A stretch of 64,000 nt of DNA, from the IMG/VR virus record IMGVR_UViG_3300021138_000007, positions 48,112 to 112,111 of that record; one strand, written 5' to 3'. The stretch comes from a virus. A program made the position numbers and the translations under genes. The notes under the pieces are model-generated. The model saw only the letters and a list, made by a program, of their open reading frames with translations. It was not told the DNA's origin and made no database searches. Shown here piece by piece: positions 9,501-18,338 of the stretch. Positions within the stretch are counted from its first letter, which is position 1; the number at the start of each line of letters is the position of its first letter.

Positions 9501-9813
9501 ATAGAGTTAAGTGATTGTGTTTAGGTCTTCCAACTGTGCCATCTTCTCTTTCTGCATGTTCTTTGAATGTCATATCAGGACAAGTGTATACTTCACAACC
9601 GATAATAGGTTTAATGGGGTCAGTTGCACCATCGTCTGCACGACAGGCTTCTACGAATTCAACTACTCCGCCCATTCGACCATGATCTGTAATGGCAGAA
9701 GCAATAAAACCTTCAGCCCTGGCTTTTTTAGCATAGTTCTTAGGGGAAGGCAAAGCATCTTGCACACTATAATGAGTGTGCGCATGTAAATGTACAAATT
9801 CTTGTTTACACAT
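6526..9813 (-). CDS. dnaE: DNA polymerase III alpha-type replicative polymerase (DnaE, PHP domain)
   Basis: About 1095 aa. The N-terminal PHP domain shows HLHAHTH at residues 8-14 and TDHG. Family C catalytic motifs follow: GIRGSGVGSLLNY, FERFLNPGRG near residue 420, PDVDTDID near 533 with the catalytic Asp residues, HAGGILIA near 650, ALYRPGP near 770, YQEQ and FNRSHA. Roughly 105 residues separate FLNPGRG from PDVDTDID, which are nearly adjacent in bacterial DnaE, so there is an insertion in the palm. No 3'-5' exonuclease domain is seen. A GTG at 9828 is possible, but ATG 9813 has GGAG 9 nt upstream. It is the replicative polymerase of the phage. Confidence 0.95.
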   Translation of the reverse strand: MCKQEFVHLHAHTHYSVQDALPSPKNYAKKARAEGFIASAITDHGRMGGVVEFVEACRADDGATDPIKPIIGCEVYTCPDMTFKEHAEREDGTVGRPKHNHLTLLAMNEKGYRNLLNIASIGAEVGYYYDPRVDWKVIEEHNEGIIALSGCLASELNQALLRHGEKKAESVAERFLDVFGDRYYIEIQNHGIPEQEHNLPKLLELGKKYDIPVVASNDVHYLEQKDWQIHDVLIQMRDLSQDRIAGKKNGKKEAYGTHNFHLKTRNEMENIFSSVPYSLDNTLNLTDRVEDFMKLDVPHLLPSAYVPMNDEDFRAWWQRNLKYYKPNEAYLAYLAFNGLKRLGLDKNSTYIKRMKYEWETVCNMGVVDYFLIEYEMVCFMKKSNIRYGIRGSGVGSLLNYLLEVCSVDPIRWNLMFERFLNPGRGEQYKIDFSVMPVKEYQEQKGKEDQSEAVRRLKEIVKEKSNDPEYESHMPAIHKEIWVLENQGLATYMNHLSNSGITKQKNESNSWIAYFLGITDEKPESGLKVKKVATLPDVDTDIDDSRRSEAFAWASSYFGQDKVKNIGTWGTYGAKAAVIGVLKTSEKFNAKWKDKTHQMAQVVSKTIPGRPGTTLDDALQESPEFASWARQYPEEIAIARKLVGTISNLGVHAGGILIANDSLCNHVPIENSKGTLCSGYDMKSVERVGAVKYDYLGLSTLHTLSYALELIKKRHGKDIDPADIPLEDPKVFKNIYATGKTSTVFQFASGGMQKALQDVNASNTEDLIAVAALYRPGPMAYIPDYALGKKNPDAIKYDHPIIKKHLEVTYGIMVYQEQAMFLARDLAGFDWDETDKLRKAVSKKDPVLFDKITKLFREKAIARGVDAQVVNNLLQLMEKFSGYAFNRSHACAYAILSYWTAWLRYYYPSEWMAACLQTDQNDETKKAIYEKECKTERINVLNPNVNESGMQTTVNKHGDILMPLTSIKGVGSMAETIIANQPYESLKQLCWVARPNRGTVESLFIGGALDCFPEASKTTETEVFMEIWDELVHIRGEEEKRLKKQANMKYKSTDSLINDSDDLDSIASKNERTSIRNPIVKKTKPRINTRNFFGDE

Positions 9814-9865
9814 ATTATTATTCTCCACAGACGCCGTTGTTAGCGGTCATACATCTGTCTTAATT

Positions 9866-9875
9866 ATTATCGTTC
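9866..9875 (-). promoter_or_regulatory. promoter -10 for the polymerase transcript
   Basis: GAACGATAAT on the minus strand overlaps the stop of the upstream gene (9867). The predicted roughly 45-nt leader contains ACAGA/TCTGT and CCG/CGG pairings before the GGAG site of dnaE. Confidence 0.4.
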
Positions 9876-10841
9876 TATTTTTCTCTTTTTTATGGAATTC
9901 TGGACAATATTTGTAGTATGCATATTTCTCCATATTCTGGCTTTAAAATCATGTCTTTGATTGCTAATACAATATGGTGATAGCATTTTTCCATTTAATA
10001 TTTTCTTAGAATCCAAGTTGTAAATTTTATCTGTAAATTGTTTTGCATTAATCAAGTCATATGATTTCATATCTTTAGGTCTATGTTTTAATGGCAATCT
10101 TTGAAATTCTGGGAAAATATATGTATTGCCTAATTGTTCAACAATACCCCAATTTTCATTTACTGGCACAATTCTAGCTCCAGTGCCAAAGCATTTTAAT
10201 TCGTCAAATTGCTTTGAAATTTGTTGGTATGCTTTATGTTCTGATTTTAATTTCCAATTTTCATATTTATGTAAATGATCACAAGTTGCCAATGCTGTTT
10301 TGACAGTTCTTATGCTTAAGCCAGTCCATTCGGCGATTGAAGCCGCAGTTACTGGACGACGATCTTTAAATCGTGCCGCTATTAACCCCACTAAAAGATA
10401 TTTGATGTTAGTGCTATTTGGATGTATTTCAGTGTATGGATCATTCCAAACATATTTTAAAGGTATAGAAAATGGTTCTATACGAGGCATTGTTGGATTT
10501 AAATATTTCACTACATTTTTTACGCCTATTAATGAACAGATTTTTTGTCCATTTTTTCCACCTGGTTTATTCCAATATTTGCCAGCACCATCTTGTATTA
10601 TTTGATAAGCATATTTTTCAGTAATACCTAAAACATAGGTCAAAATTTCCAGCATTGCCTTTAAATTGAACATGCCATTTCCTCTGTGGTTAATGCCCGA
10701 AGAGTTTGCTTCTTTTATTTGATCTAAAGACCTTAAAACTGTCCAGCACGAATACAAATCATGTTCTTTTTTTAATAAAGCTGCTGCTGCTAATTCGGGA
10801 TAAAATACAATTTGGCATTCAGATAGTTGATTATTTTTCAA
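9867..10841 (-). CDS. putative DNA-binding protein with winged-helix-like segment
   Basis: 324 aa, basic. A helix-turn-helix-like segment (PVTAASIAEWTGLSIRTVKT) lies near residues 178-198, typical of winged-helix replication or transcription proteins. Around it are segments rich in aromatic and basic residues and a very basic C-terminus (KKRKIER). The start is TTG at 10841, overlapping the upstream stop as TTGA, with AGGAGG 10 nt before it. Position between the primase/helicase genes and dnaE suggests an origin-binding or regulatory role; that is inference. Confidence 0.6.
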   Translation of the reverse strand: MKNNQLSECQIVFYPELAAAALLKKEHDLYSCWTVLRSLDQIKEANSSGINHRGNGMFNLKAMLEILTYVLGITEKYAYQIIQDGAGKYWNKPGGKNGQKICSLIGVKNVVKYLNPTMPRIEPFSIPLKYVWNDPYTEIHPNSTNIKYLLVGLIAARFKDRRPVTAASIAEWTGLSIRTVKTALATCDHLHKYENWKLKSEHKAYQQISKQFDELKCFGTGARIVPVNENWGIVEQLGNTYIFPEFQRLPLKHRPKDMKSYDLINAKQFTDKIYNLDSKKILNGKMLSPYCISNQRHDFKARIWRNMHTTNIVQNSIKKRKIER

Positions 10842-11155
10842 TTATTATTTTCCTCCTGCAAAGAAAGCCAAACATTAGCCATTCGTTCTAATTCCTTTTC
10901 AGCGCCTGATATAAGTAAATAAGCCAATGCTTCGCCTTCTGATAAATTTTGAGCCGCACTGACCATTTTTTGTGCCATAGCTACTCTTCCAGCAAATGGG
11001 GCTAAAACAGTTAAACTTAATCCTATTTTATCAGGTGGTTGTAAAGATAGTTCGCGTAATTCTTCTGCTAATTTACCGACTTTATTATTGTCATTTTTGG
11101 ATTGTTGTGATTTAGAAGTTTTTTCTTTAACAACTACTGGTTTCGATTTCATCAT
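10838..11155 (-). CDS. hypothetical protein, 105 aa
   Basis: Not recognised. The N-terminus is lysine/serine-rich and the C-terminal two thirds are helical and alanine-rich (GEALAYLLISGAEKELERMA). GAGG lies 9 nt before the tandem ATGATG. It overlaps the zinc-finger primase gene by 29 nt and the next gene by 4 nt, so it belongs to the replication operon. Confidence 0.65.
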   Translation of the reverse strand: MMKSKPVVVKEKTSKSQQSKNDNNKVGKLAEELRELSLQPPDKIGLSLTVLAPFAGRVAMAQKMVSAAQNLSEGEALAYLLISGAEKELERMANVWLSLQEENNN

Positions 11156-11840
11156 TTTTATGTTCCTCTTTATATCTTTTCAGATGTTCACGAATAGTTG
11201 TACCGATTTCTTTCCAAATTTTATTAAGTTCTTTATGATTTTCATTCATCATTGCATCGTCAATGCGAGAATAGATTTCATCAACAATTGCAATTTCTTC
11301 TGGATCATAATTAACTTTTCTTTCAAAATCTTTAAGTCTTTGCGCTGTTGAACGTAAATACTCTACTTCACTAATTGCACCTGGTAAATCAGTTTCTCCA
11401 CTTCTATATTTTAATTGTTCGTCAAACAAACTTTCTATTTGACGAACAATTCTTCCACGGTTTGCATCATCATCAAGATTTAATTCAAAGTTGGTGATTT
11501 CAGCAAGTTTAATAACTGCTTCAAAAAAAGATAATCCTTCTACAGCTCGAATGAAATTTAATATATTCCCCTTTTGACCACATCCAAAACAATTGTATCT
11601 TCCTTCTTCTGGATTAACTCCGAAAGAAGGAGTACTATCTCTATGATTTGGCATAGGGCAATTGCTAGAATACCAGCCATTTGAACCTGGCATAAGTAAT
11701 AAATCATATTCATTAACTAAAATATCAACAATGTTTGCTGATGCAAGTAATTCTTGAATTAAATGATCAGAAACTTGATTTAGTTTTTTACGATTTATTT
11801 TTTCTTCGCCTAAAATTTCTTTAACAGTTAATTTTTTCAT
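11127..11840 (-). CDS. primase zinc-binding subunit (CHC2-type zinc finger)
   Basis: 237 aa. NCPMPNHRDSTPSFGV followed by CFGCGQKGN (residues about 60-88) is the CHC2 zinc ribbon of DnaG primases, with the following FIRAVEGLSFFEAVIKLAEI typical of that domain. The C-terminal 120 residues are helical and unlike DnaG catalytic domains. In DnaG this domain recognises the template start site. Here it is encoded apart from the catalytic TOPRIM protein (2259-3050). The gene directly follows the helicase gene, so it may bind DnaB. Confidence is high for the zinc domain, moderate for pairing with the separate subunit. Confidence 0.85.
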   Translation of the reverse strand: MKKLTVKEILGEEKINRKKLNQVSDHLIQELLASANIVDILVNEYDLLLMPGSNGWYSSNCPMPNHRDSTPSFGVNPEEGRYNCFGCGQKGNILNFIRAVEGLSFFEAVIKLAEITNFELNLDDDANRGRIVRQIESLFDEQLKYRSGETDLPGAISEVEYLRSTAQRLKDFERKVNYDPEEIAIVDEIYSRIDDAMMNENHKELNKIWKEIGTTIREHLKRYKEEHKNDEIETSSC

Positions 11841-11843
11841 AAA

Positions 11844-13376
11844 TTATGTCCAATTATCTTCATCTATTTCATTGATTTCATCGTCGCTTGGTAAATGTAA
11901 TATCAAGTCGTCCATCGAAGTGTCTTCTTCCACAGTATTATGAACTTTTTTAACTCTGTTGTCACTTGAACTTGACGAAGTTGCTGATTCTCTGCGCAAA
12001 TGTTCTGGCTGATCTTCTTCTGGAATGGGATATATTCTATTATAAACTGGATCAACCCTTGCCGCGAAAGGATCAAACATCGCATCACGCATCTTAACAG
12101 GATGATAAATATTTCTACCAAACTGCTTGTCAGGTTCTACTCCAATTACAAAGTGAGCAAGGTGAATTAATCTTTGATCTCCAGATGCCGCATCTTGGAA
12201 AAATCCAGATGCTTTACCGTTTTCTTTACGTTGTCTGCTTTCTTTAATTGCTTCTCGGTTTACCTGTTGTGCAGTTAAGAACGGAATTTGATATCTTTTA
12301 GCTAACGCAAAAAGTTTTTCAACAGCATCGCCCTGTTTTTCCCAAGGTTTTGCGTCTCTTCTTGAAGTGCGTGTTGTCATATTCCCAATATAGTCAACAA
12401 CTACCATATCTGGCATGCCTTTAGTCGCAATTAATTCTTTAATTCTAGAATCAATATATTCAGGAGTTGGGTCTTCCATATTGACATCGTATTCAAAATA
12501 GGGAGAAGTATCATTACACATTTTCTCTATCATATTAATGATACGATAATCATCTTTGGGTGTTGATTTTAAATCACGATATGGAACTTCATACATTAAA
12601 GACAAATGTCTTAATAAACAAAGCCAAAGCGACATTTCAAATGAAAAATAAAGTATCTTTTTGCCATATACTTGATTGGCATACAATGCCCAGTTTAACA
12701 TTTGAATACTTTTACCACCAGAAGAAGGGGCCAAAAGAACAATAAGTTGCCCTGGCATCCAACCTAAAGTCACATCATCAATTTGGGGCAATCCGCAAGG
12801 AATACCTCTAAATTTATCTGGATGATTGGCTCTTTTCTCGAATTCCTCTTTAAAGTAAGGAGCGGCTTCAGAAATATCTAAACTCTGTTTGTCAACAATA
12901 AATTCGCTTTTCATATCTCGAATAGTTTCAAGACGTTCTTGGCACATTGATAAACACTCTTCTATACCTTTATCAATCAAATATTCATGAGCATCTTTGA
13001 ACATTTCATTCATTAATTTCATGCAATATCTATCTTTCAACTGTGTTATAATTTCATACAAATCATTTTCATCGACATCAATTTCTTCTAATTTTGCCCA
13101 AAGTGTGATATATTTACCACGACTTTTATCTTTAACTTGTTCTTCAATTAATCTGTTTTCTAAAACCAATTGAGTCATCAATGATCCGCCAGATTTCTCA
13201 TAATAATCTCGCAATAATCCAAATAATTTTGAATGATGACTAACTTTTGAACCCTCTTGAACAAATTGAAAATGGTCCGCTGTAATATTACAAGCAAGCA
13301 TTCTATCAACAGCTTTAGCGCTAGTTGTCAAATGTCGCAATGCAATTAGTTCTAATTCTTCTTGATCTAATTTCAT
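11844..13376 (-). CDS. dnaB: replicative DNA helicase, DnaB family
   Basis: 510 aa. The N-terminal helical domain covers residues 1 to about 170. The RecA-like motor follows: GLPQIDDVTLGWMPGQLIVL, Walker A APSSGGKS near residue 215, FSFEMS (motif H1a), and Walker B MVVVDYIGNM near 322. A typical DnaB sequence TAQQVNREA and a Q-loop region (AASGDQRLIHLA) follow. The tail is acidic. AGAGGA sits 5 nt before ATG. A hairpin (13388-13420) lies just before the ribosome site. It unwinds the fork for the DnaE polymerase; the loader is the next gene upstream. Confidence 0.93.
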   Translation of the reverse strand: MKLDQEELELIALRHLTTSAKAVDRMLACNITADHFQFVQEGSKVSHHSKLFGLLRDYYEKSGGSLMTQLVLENRLIEEQVKDKSRGKYITLWAKLEEIDVDENDLYEIITQLKDRYCMKLMNEMFKDAHEYLIDKGIEECLSMCQERLETIRDMKSEFIVDKQSLDISEAAPYFKEEFEKRANHPDKFRGIPCGLPQIDDVTLGWMPGQLIVLLAPSSGGKSIQMLNWALYANQVYGKKILYFSFEMSLWLCLLRHLSLMYEVPYRDLKSTPKDDYRIINMIEKMCNDTSPYFEYDVNMEDPTPEYIDSRIKELIATKGMPDMVVVDYIGNMTTRTSRRDAKPWEKQGDAVEKLFALAKRYQIPFLTAQQVNREAIKESRQRKENGKASGFFQDAASGDQRLIHLAHFVIGVEPDKQFGRNIYHPVKMRDAMFDPFAARVDPVYNRIYPIPEEDQPEHLRRESATSSSSSDNRVKKVHNTVEEDTSMDDLILHLPSDDEINEIDEDNWT

Positions 13377-13387
13377 ATTAATCCTCT

Positions 13388-13420
13388 ACTCGGTTTGTTA
13401 ATTTTTAGCAGATAAACCGA
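13388..13420. promoter_or_regulatory. hairpin in the dnaB leader
   Basis: CTCGGTTT pairs with AAACCGAG around a 17-nt loop, ending 11 bases before the dnaB start. It separates the loader and helicase genes and could attenuate transcription or influence translation. Confidence 0.4.
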
Positions 13421-13426
13421 GATTTT

Positions 13427-14212
13427 TTATTTTTTAGGTGTTGGTAATTCAATTCGGAATAATTCGTTATTGTAATAATTATCCCAAACTGGACCAGATT
13501 TCAGTTTGACATTATAATCTGAAGTAATAATCATAGGCTTATTTGCTTTCTCTCTCGCCGCGATTAATGAGTCTAACTGAAATAGGAAATGTTTTTGTTC
13601 TAATCCATAATCATGTAATCCATCAATAATGATTAAATCTAAATAAGTAAAATCTTCAATGAGACTTTTCTGTTCTTCTCTGCTATCAAAATTAATTAGA
13701 TTTCTAACAATATCAACATTCCAATCATAATATCTGACAGTCATGCCTAATTCAACGGCATGTTTCGCCACAATAGCGGCCAACATAGTTTTACCACTAT
13801 TATTGCCCCCAACGAGTAATAATGATCGTAACTTAATTCTAAAATTCAATTCATTATTGACTATTGTTAAAAATTCTCCATCAACAACTTTCTCAAGATT
13901 CTTGATGTAAAATTGCATAATCATTTTAACTTTTTTCTTTATGGGTTTTGATACGCCCAAATCGTCTCCAAAAGCATCTTGGTTTAAATTCCAATGTTCT
14001 TTGAGATTTAAGTGCCAAAATGATTTTGGTATAGATGCTTCTTCATAAGCGTGATATAATTCTTTTTTCTTTTGACATACACACGTATTTGCTTCTTTAT
14101 TGTCATTTAATAAATAACCTTTATCTTTGCAAATATCACATTTATGAAGGTTCTCAGAAGCATCAAACATTGAAATAAATTCCAATTCTTGTTCGGTTAA
14201 ATTTTCTTTCAT
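13427..14212 (-). CDS. helicase loader, DnaC/DnaI-type AAA+ ATPase
   Basis: 261 aa. A zinc-binding segment near the N-terminus (CDICKDKGY then CVCQKKK) is followed by the ATPase: Walker A GGNNSGKT near residue 133 and Walker B LIIIDGLHD near 191. A sensor-like MIITSDYN follows. This layout matches DnaI/DnaC loaders that place DnaB on ssDNA, and it lies directly upstream of dnaB. Its ATG overlaps the upstream stop (ATGA). Confidence 0.87.
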   Translation of the reverse strand: MKENLTEQELEFISMFDASENLHKCDICKDKGYLLNDNKEANTCVCQKKKELYHAYEEASIPKSFWHLNLKEHWNLNQDAFGDDLGVSKPIKKKVKMIMQFYIKNLEKVVDGEFLTIVNNELNFRIKLRSLLLVGGNNSGKTMLAAIVAKHAVELGMTVRYYDWNVDIVRNLINFDSREEQKSLIEDFTYLDLIIIDGLHDYGLEQKHFLFQLDSLIAAREKANKPMIITSDYNVKLKSGPVWDNYYNNELFRIELPTPKK

Positions 14213-15894
14213 AATTCTTCTTCGTCCTCAATTTTATCTATATTAGCCATAATTTGCTTCTTGTCTTTAGCTGTTTGCTGAATAATCGGCTCAATTATTC
14301 GCGGAATAGAAGCATTTCTCGCACGTTGCTCTGCCCAATTTCTAAGCTCATCAATATTTTCTTTCATCATCACAGCAATGGGTATTGTGGAAAGCAAAGC
14401 ATGCTCTATATCTATAGTGGTCAGATTACGCTTCGATTCACTAAAACTTTTATATAATGCTGAAACAATTGATGCTTCAATTTCAGCACCAGTATATCCC
14501 GAACTCTTTCTTGCCAAACGATGAACATCAAAATCTTCAGGATTCCGATTCATCTTTGATAAATGTATCCTAAAAATATCTTTACGATCTTCTTCCGAGG
14601 GCAAGTCAACAAAAAATATCTCATCAAACCTACCCTTTCTTAGTAATTCGGGTGGTAATTGTGAAACATTATTCGCAGTTGCCACAACATATACTGGAGA
14701 TGTTTTTTCTTGCATCCAGGTTAAGATAGTGGCAAAAACACGGGAAGTGGTGCCACCATCCGTTTGATTAGATGACGCTATGCCAGATAAAGCTTTATCA
14801 ATTTCGTCAGCCCATAAAATACAAGGAGCAATAGATTCTGCAACTTTAATAACTGAACGAATATTTTCTTCTGATTGCCCAACATAACTTCCTAAAACTT
14901 TACCCATATCTAATCGCAATAAAGGTAAATTATAAGCGGACGCTATCGCTTTTGCACACAGACTTTTGCCGCCACCCTGAATACCAATCATCAATAAACC
15001 TTTGGGATTTGCTGGTAATCCGTATTCAACTGCTTCTCGTGTAAATGCATCTTTGCGCTCATTAAGCCATTTTTTAAGCTCTTGTAAACCACCAACACTA
15101 TTTAAATCAGTATCAACATCAATCCACTCAATTACGCCACTTTTGCGAATAACATCACGTTTTTTAGAGGCAATTGTTTTTGGGTCCATGCATGGTTGCG
15201 TTAGCATCATATAAGTTGTAATATATTCAACCTCTGTGAGCGTTAAACCCAGAAATGCACGTATGATTTCATCCATTTCATAAGAATCATATTTTGTTTT
15301 AAAATTTGCCGCAAGCTCTTTATGTTTTTCAGCATGATTGAGCATATTGGAGATTTTATCCTCAATATGCTCTTTCTCAGGCAAAGGCCAATCAATAACA
15401 GACGCAATTTTTTCTAATTCTGGAGGAAGAAAAAGATTAGTGCCAAGAAATACAATCGTCTTATGTTGGCCTTTGTTTAATTCACAAAAATTTCTAATCT
15501 GCCTAATGATTGTATGTTCAATATTATTTGGATTTCCATAATATCCAATATACTTATGAAAGTCTTTTAAAACTAAAATTAAATAACTGCCATTAGATGA
15601 TGTTTTTTGTGTTTGAAACCAAGTTATAACATTTGCAGCATCATAAAAATCGTTTCCTAAATCAAAGCTTGGATCATCACAAGACAATCCCGTGGCAACA
15701 TCCCATTGAATAATAGTCCAATTTCTAGATTTACCTTGAGAATTTGGACGAATAGCAATCTCTTTCATAGTTTGAAGAATTCTTTCTTCTTCATGGCTGA
15801 TGATCGAAATTAAAGGTCTATTGGAACGAACTTGCCAATCAAATTCGCGCATCGCTTGGCGATGACGAGTTATCGTTTTATTTTCTGATGTCAT
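14209..15894 (-). CDS. Ycf46-like AAA+ ATPase
   Basis: 561 aa. The N-terminal 270 residues are a degenerate ATPase-like region. The C-terminal AAA+ module has GLLMIGIQGGGKSLCAKAIA (Walker A about residues 302-309), LDMGKVLGSYVGQSEENI, WADEID (Walker B about 358) and LPPELLRKGRFDE (sensor and Arg-finger region). The wording is close to the Ycf46 family of cyanobacteria and plastids and more distantly to FtsH/proteasomal ATPases. No protease domain is present. Its role in phage is unknown; linkage to the helicase loader suggests a replication or remodelling job. GATAAT lies 5 nt before ATG. Confidence 0.8.
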   Translation of the reverse strand: MTSENKTITRHRQAMREFDWQVRSNRPLISIISHEEERILQTMKEIAIRPNSQGKSRNWTIIQWDVATGLSCDDPSFDLGNDFYDAANVITWFQTQKTSSNGSYLILVLKDFHKYIGYYGNPNNIEHTIIRQIRNFCELNKGQHKTIVFLGTNLFLPPELEKIASVIDWPLPEKEHIEDKISNMLNHAEKHKELAANFKTKYDSYEMDEIIRAFLGLTLTEVEYITTYMMLTQPCMDPKTIASKKRDVIRKSGVIEWIDVDTDLNSVGGLQELKKWLNERKDAFTREAVEYGLPANPKGLLMIGIQGGGKSLCAKAIASAYNLPLLRLDMGKVLGSYVGQSEENIRSVIKVAESIAPCILWADEIDKALSGIASSNQTDGGTTSRVFATILTWMQEKTSPVYVVATANNVSQLPPELLRKGRFDEIFFVDLPSEEDRKDIFRIHLSKMNRNPEDFDVHRLARKSSGYTGAEIEASIVSALYKSFSESKRNLTTIDIEHALLSTIPIAVMMKENIDELRNWAEQRARNASIPRIIEPIIQQTAKDKKQIMANIDKIEDEEEL

Positions 15895-15910
15895 GTTTTA
15901 TTATCGTGCG

Positions 15911-16699
15911 TTATCTGCGTCTTTTTGGTGATTGTTTTTTCTTTAGTGGTGTGGTCGCCCCATAATCTGATAAACCATAATACCAATTCATAAAATCACT
16001 ACCTTTAGTTAAATCAATTTGAGAAGTTGCAGGATCAATAGATATGATTCTTTGTCCACCATAATATTTATTTCTAGCAGCGTCAGCATATTTTATGGCA
16101 TTAGCAAATTGATTTGCTAAATGAGCGCCATTATTAATGTTTTTTAGTATCCATTCATAATATTCATTGAGCGTTTTGCCATTGCCAACTTTTGATATTA
16201 AATATTCGGGTAAACTATTATAATCAATTATAACACCCGCTTGATCTGAGGATTCATTTTGATTAATTTGATTTTGCCATTTTTGCAAATTTTCCGATGT
16301 TTGTTTTTCAATTAATGCATCTTGATCGGTATTTACATATGAAGTTTTATCCTCAGTTAAAGGATAATCTTTAATGTTTTCCTGTCGATTACTGTTTAAA
16401 TAATCCCATAGTTGTTTATATGTTGAATTTTGATTGTTACCAAGCCATGTATATTGAGCAGCATAATCTTTGCTTAGCCGATTGATTGCATCCACAGGAG
16501 ACATATTAGAATAGCCCTGTGTATTATAAACATTAATAATATATTGCAATTGCTGATTTAAATCATTTGTCTGAATTTGTGTTTGATTATTAGAATTATT
16601 ATTAGGTACATTGGTATTTTCAGCAGGATATTGAGATGGCTGATTTTGAGTCATCTGTTGTGAAACTGGACCATATTGTTGTGAAAATTTATACCACAT
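15911..16699 (-). CDS. hypothetical MWY-tagged protein, Asn/Gln-rich
   Basis: 262 aa from ATG 16699 (MWYKFSQQYG). A longer frame to 16783 exists but overlaps the upstream gene and lacks a site; GAGG lies 12 nt before the chosen ATG. Residues 15-55 are Gln/Asn/Pro-rich and probably disordered. The rest is helical and aromatic-rich, with a very basic end (KKKQSPKRRR). It shares its first residues with the genes starting at 17448, 33593, 40446 and 41194. No function recognised; a virion or injected protein is one possibility. Confidence 0.65.
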   Translation of the reverse strand: MWYKFSQQYGPVSQQMTQNQPSQYPAENTNVPNNNSNNQTQIQTNDLNQQLQYIINVYNTQGYSNMSPVDAINRLSKDYAAQYTWLGNNQNSTYKQLWDYLNSNRQENIKDYPLTEDKTSYVNTDQDALIEKQTSENLQKWQNQINQNESSDQAGVIIDYNSLPEYLISKVGNGKTLNEYYEWILKNINNGAHLANQFANAIKYADAARNKYYGGQRIISIDPATSQIDLTKGSDFMNWYYGLSDYGATTPLKKKQSPKRRR

Positions 16700-16734
16700 A
16701 TTTAATGTATTCCTCAATTTATATTGAATCTCCT

Positions 16735-17448
16735 TTAAATAGGAGTGAATTCTTCTATGAGCTGTTTGTATTGGGGACTCCAAACACGATCACGAAAAGA
16801 TAACATAACTTTGCGTAATTCAGACCAGCAATGCCAAAATTCTTTAGCATATTCCTTGCAAATTTCGCGTTCTTGTTCTACGGATTTATTTAAAGCGCTT
16901 TCATATTCATGGTATCTTGGGTTTCTTGAATTCCATATAGGAGCATTAGGCAAATCATATTGTTTCCAATGCTGCGTGAAATCATCATCTCTTACCATGC
17001 TATTAATAGCATTTTCGTCCAACTCTTTTAATCTTTGATCAATTTCTTGGATTTTATTAATGTATTTCTCAATATCAATATCCTTGTAAAACATATGTTC
17101 ATACAAATACATAAAAGTAGGCATACCTTTTTTAATTGATTGTAATCTTAGTATTTGGCAAGCAAAAGCTATGCCTTGATAATGATCTAATGCTTGCCCT
17201 TCATAATAATGAAAATCGCCCTCTGATCTGGGGTTATTAACGTCTATTTGAGTAATATTATCATCATAATCATCTGGTACAGGAGCGTTAACTTTAATGG
17301 CTTTAAAACCCCGAGATGATAAATCTAATTCTTTGCCAGTAGAAAGTGCGTCCATAATATCATGGACGGCATCATCTATTCTTACTTCTTTATTTAATTC
17401 GTTTAAATCATAAGAATCATTCGCAATTTTAATTACTCTATACCACAT
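16735..17448 (-). CDS. hypothetical MWY-tagged protein, 237 aa
   Basis: Starts MWYRVIKIANDSYDLNE. Not recognised. It is rich in Asp, Glu and aromatic residues and has a helical C-terminal half with many Glu/Lys. The start context (ATTAAAT-ATGTGGTATA) matches that of the following gene. No clear Shine-Dalgarno is seen; TATATT lies 4 nt upstream. Confidence 0.6.
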   Translation of the reverse strand: MWYRVIKIANDSYDLNELNKEVRIDDAVHDIMDALSTGKELDLSSRGFKAIKVNAPVPDDYDDNITQIDVNNPRSEGDFHYYEGQALDHYQGIAFACQILRLQSIKKGMPTFMYLYEHMFYKDIDIEKYINKIQEIDQRLKELDENAINSMVRDDDFTQHWKQYDLPNAPIWNSRNPRYHEYESALNKSVEQEREICKEYAKEFWHCWSELRKVMLSFRDRVWSPQYKQLIEEFTPI

Positions 17449-17462
17449 ATTTAATATATTGA

Positions 17463-17509
17463 ATATGACAAAACAAAAATCCTTTAAGGGGATTTCAGTT
17501 TGTCATATT
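17463..17509 (-). terminator. hairpin at the end of the gene at 17484
   Basis: ATGACAAA at 17463-17470 pairs with TTTGTCAT near 17501-17508, with an internal region around AAATCC/GGATTT. The stem includes the stop region of the gene at 17484. Confidence 0.45.
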
Positions 17510-18338
17510 GTGAAAGAGATTTACCTTTATAATCTTCGTCTCTCCACCAATTTTCATGATGAAAACGAGAAACATAAGTTTCAAATCGGTTGCGCCAATC
17601 TAATAGCACAAAATCTTCTGGATACGGAGATAAAATGATCGATTTATTAATCATTTCAGTAAATCTTTGTCTTTCTACCGAATTTCCCTTTGACAAAGTG
17701 TCAAGAAATTTTTCAATACCCGCTACAATAGCTGGCTCTTTCATACCCTGCACATTTACAAAATACGAAGCAGCGACAGGAATACCAAATCGTAAGAAAA
17801 TTTCTTTTGCTTTACCTTCTTTATTGGCCTCTTCAATCTCTTTTAAGATATCTTCTTCGCAATAAGAACGATCAACTTCGTCTTTCTCAACTTTGGGCAA
17901 TACTACATCTTGATAAAAGTAATTAACATATCTATTAATGTCTTGAATCGTAAAATGACCTTCTTTTTTTATAATATCTGAACGTCTCTTAAATGACCAA
18001 TCTACAAATTTTTTGGTCCATTCTTTTTTCTCTAACCCTGTAGAAGTAAAAAACTTGAAAATTTCTTTAAAAGTTGTCATATCTGAACGATACATAACGC
18101 GATAATTGCCATTTGTTTCTTCTTGATATTTTTGAGCAAAATATTCCACAAACACTTTCGGCGTCCATTGCTTGATATTATCAGGGAATACCTTATTCCT
18201 GTCAGAAATAATCTCGCCCAAGGTGAGTTCGTTTTTCTTCTTTTTAAAAGGATTTGATAATTCTCCCTGTGCAGGAATGGATGTTTTCATTATGTTTTTA
18301 ATTATTGTTTTTGATTGATCTTCTTTAGTTTGTCTCAT
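17484..18338 (-). CDS. hypothetical protein, 284 aa
   Basis: Not recognised. Basic N-terminus, then an aromatic- and charge-rich body (VFVEYFAQKYQEET, WTKKFVDWSFKRR). TTG at 18350 would extend it, but ATG 18338 has GAAGAAGAAA just upstream and is chosen. It overlaps the Rad50 C-terminal-half gene by 14 nt, so it is translated with the recombination operon. Confidence 0.65.
   Translation of the reverse strand: MRQTKEDQSKTIIKNIMKTSIPAQGELSNPFKKKKNELTLGEIISDRNKVFPDNIKQWTPKVFVEYFAQKYQEETNGNYRVMYRSDMTTFKEIFKFFTSTGLEKKEWTKKFVDWSFKRRSDIIKKEGHFTIQDINRYVNYFYQDVVLPKVEKDEVDRSYCEEDILKEIEEANKEGKAKEIFLRFGIPVAASYFVNVQGMKEPAIVAGIEKFLDTLSKGNSVERQRFTEMINKSIILSPYPEDFVLLDWRNRFETYVSRFHHENWWRDEDYKGKSLSQYDKLKSP

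Noticed and set aside
6526-9813. Intein in the polymerase
   Set aside because: The palm insertion lacks a Cys/Ser start, HN-Cys end and splicing blocks.
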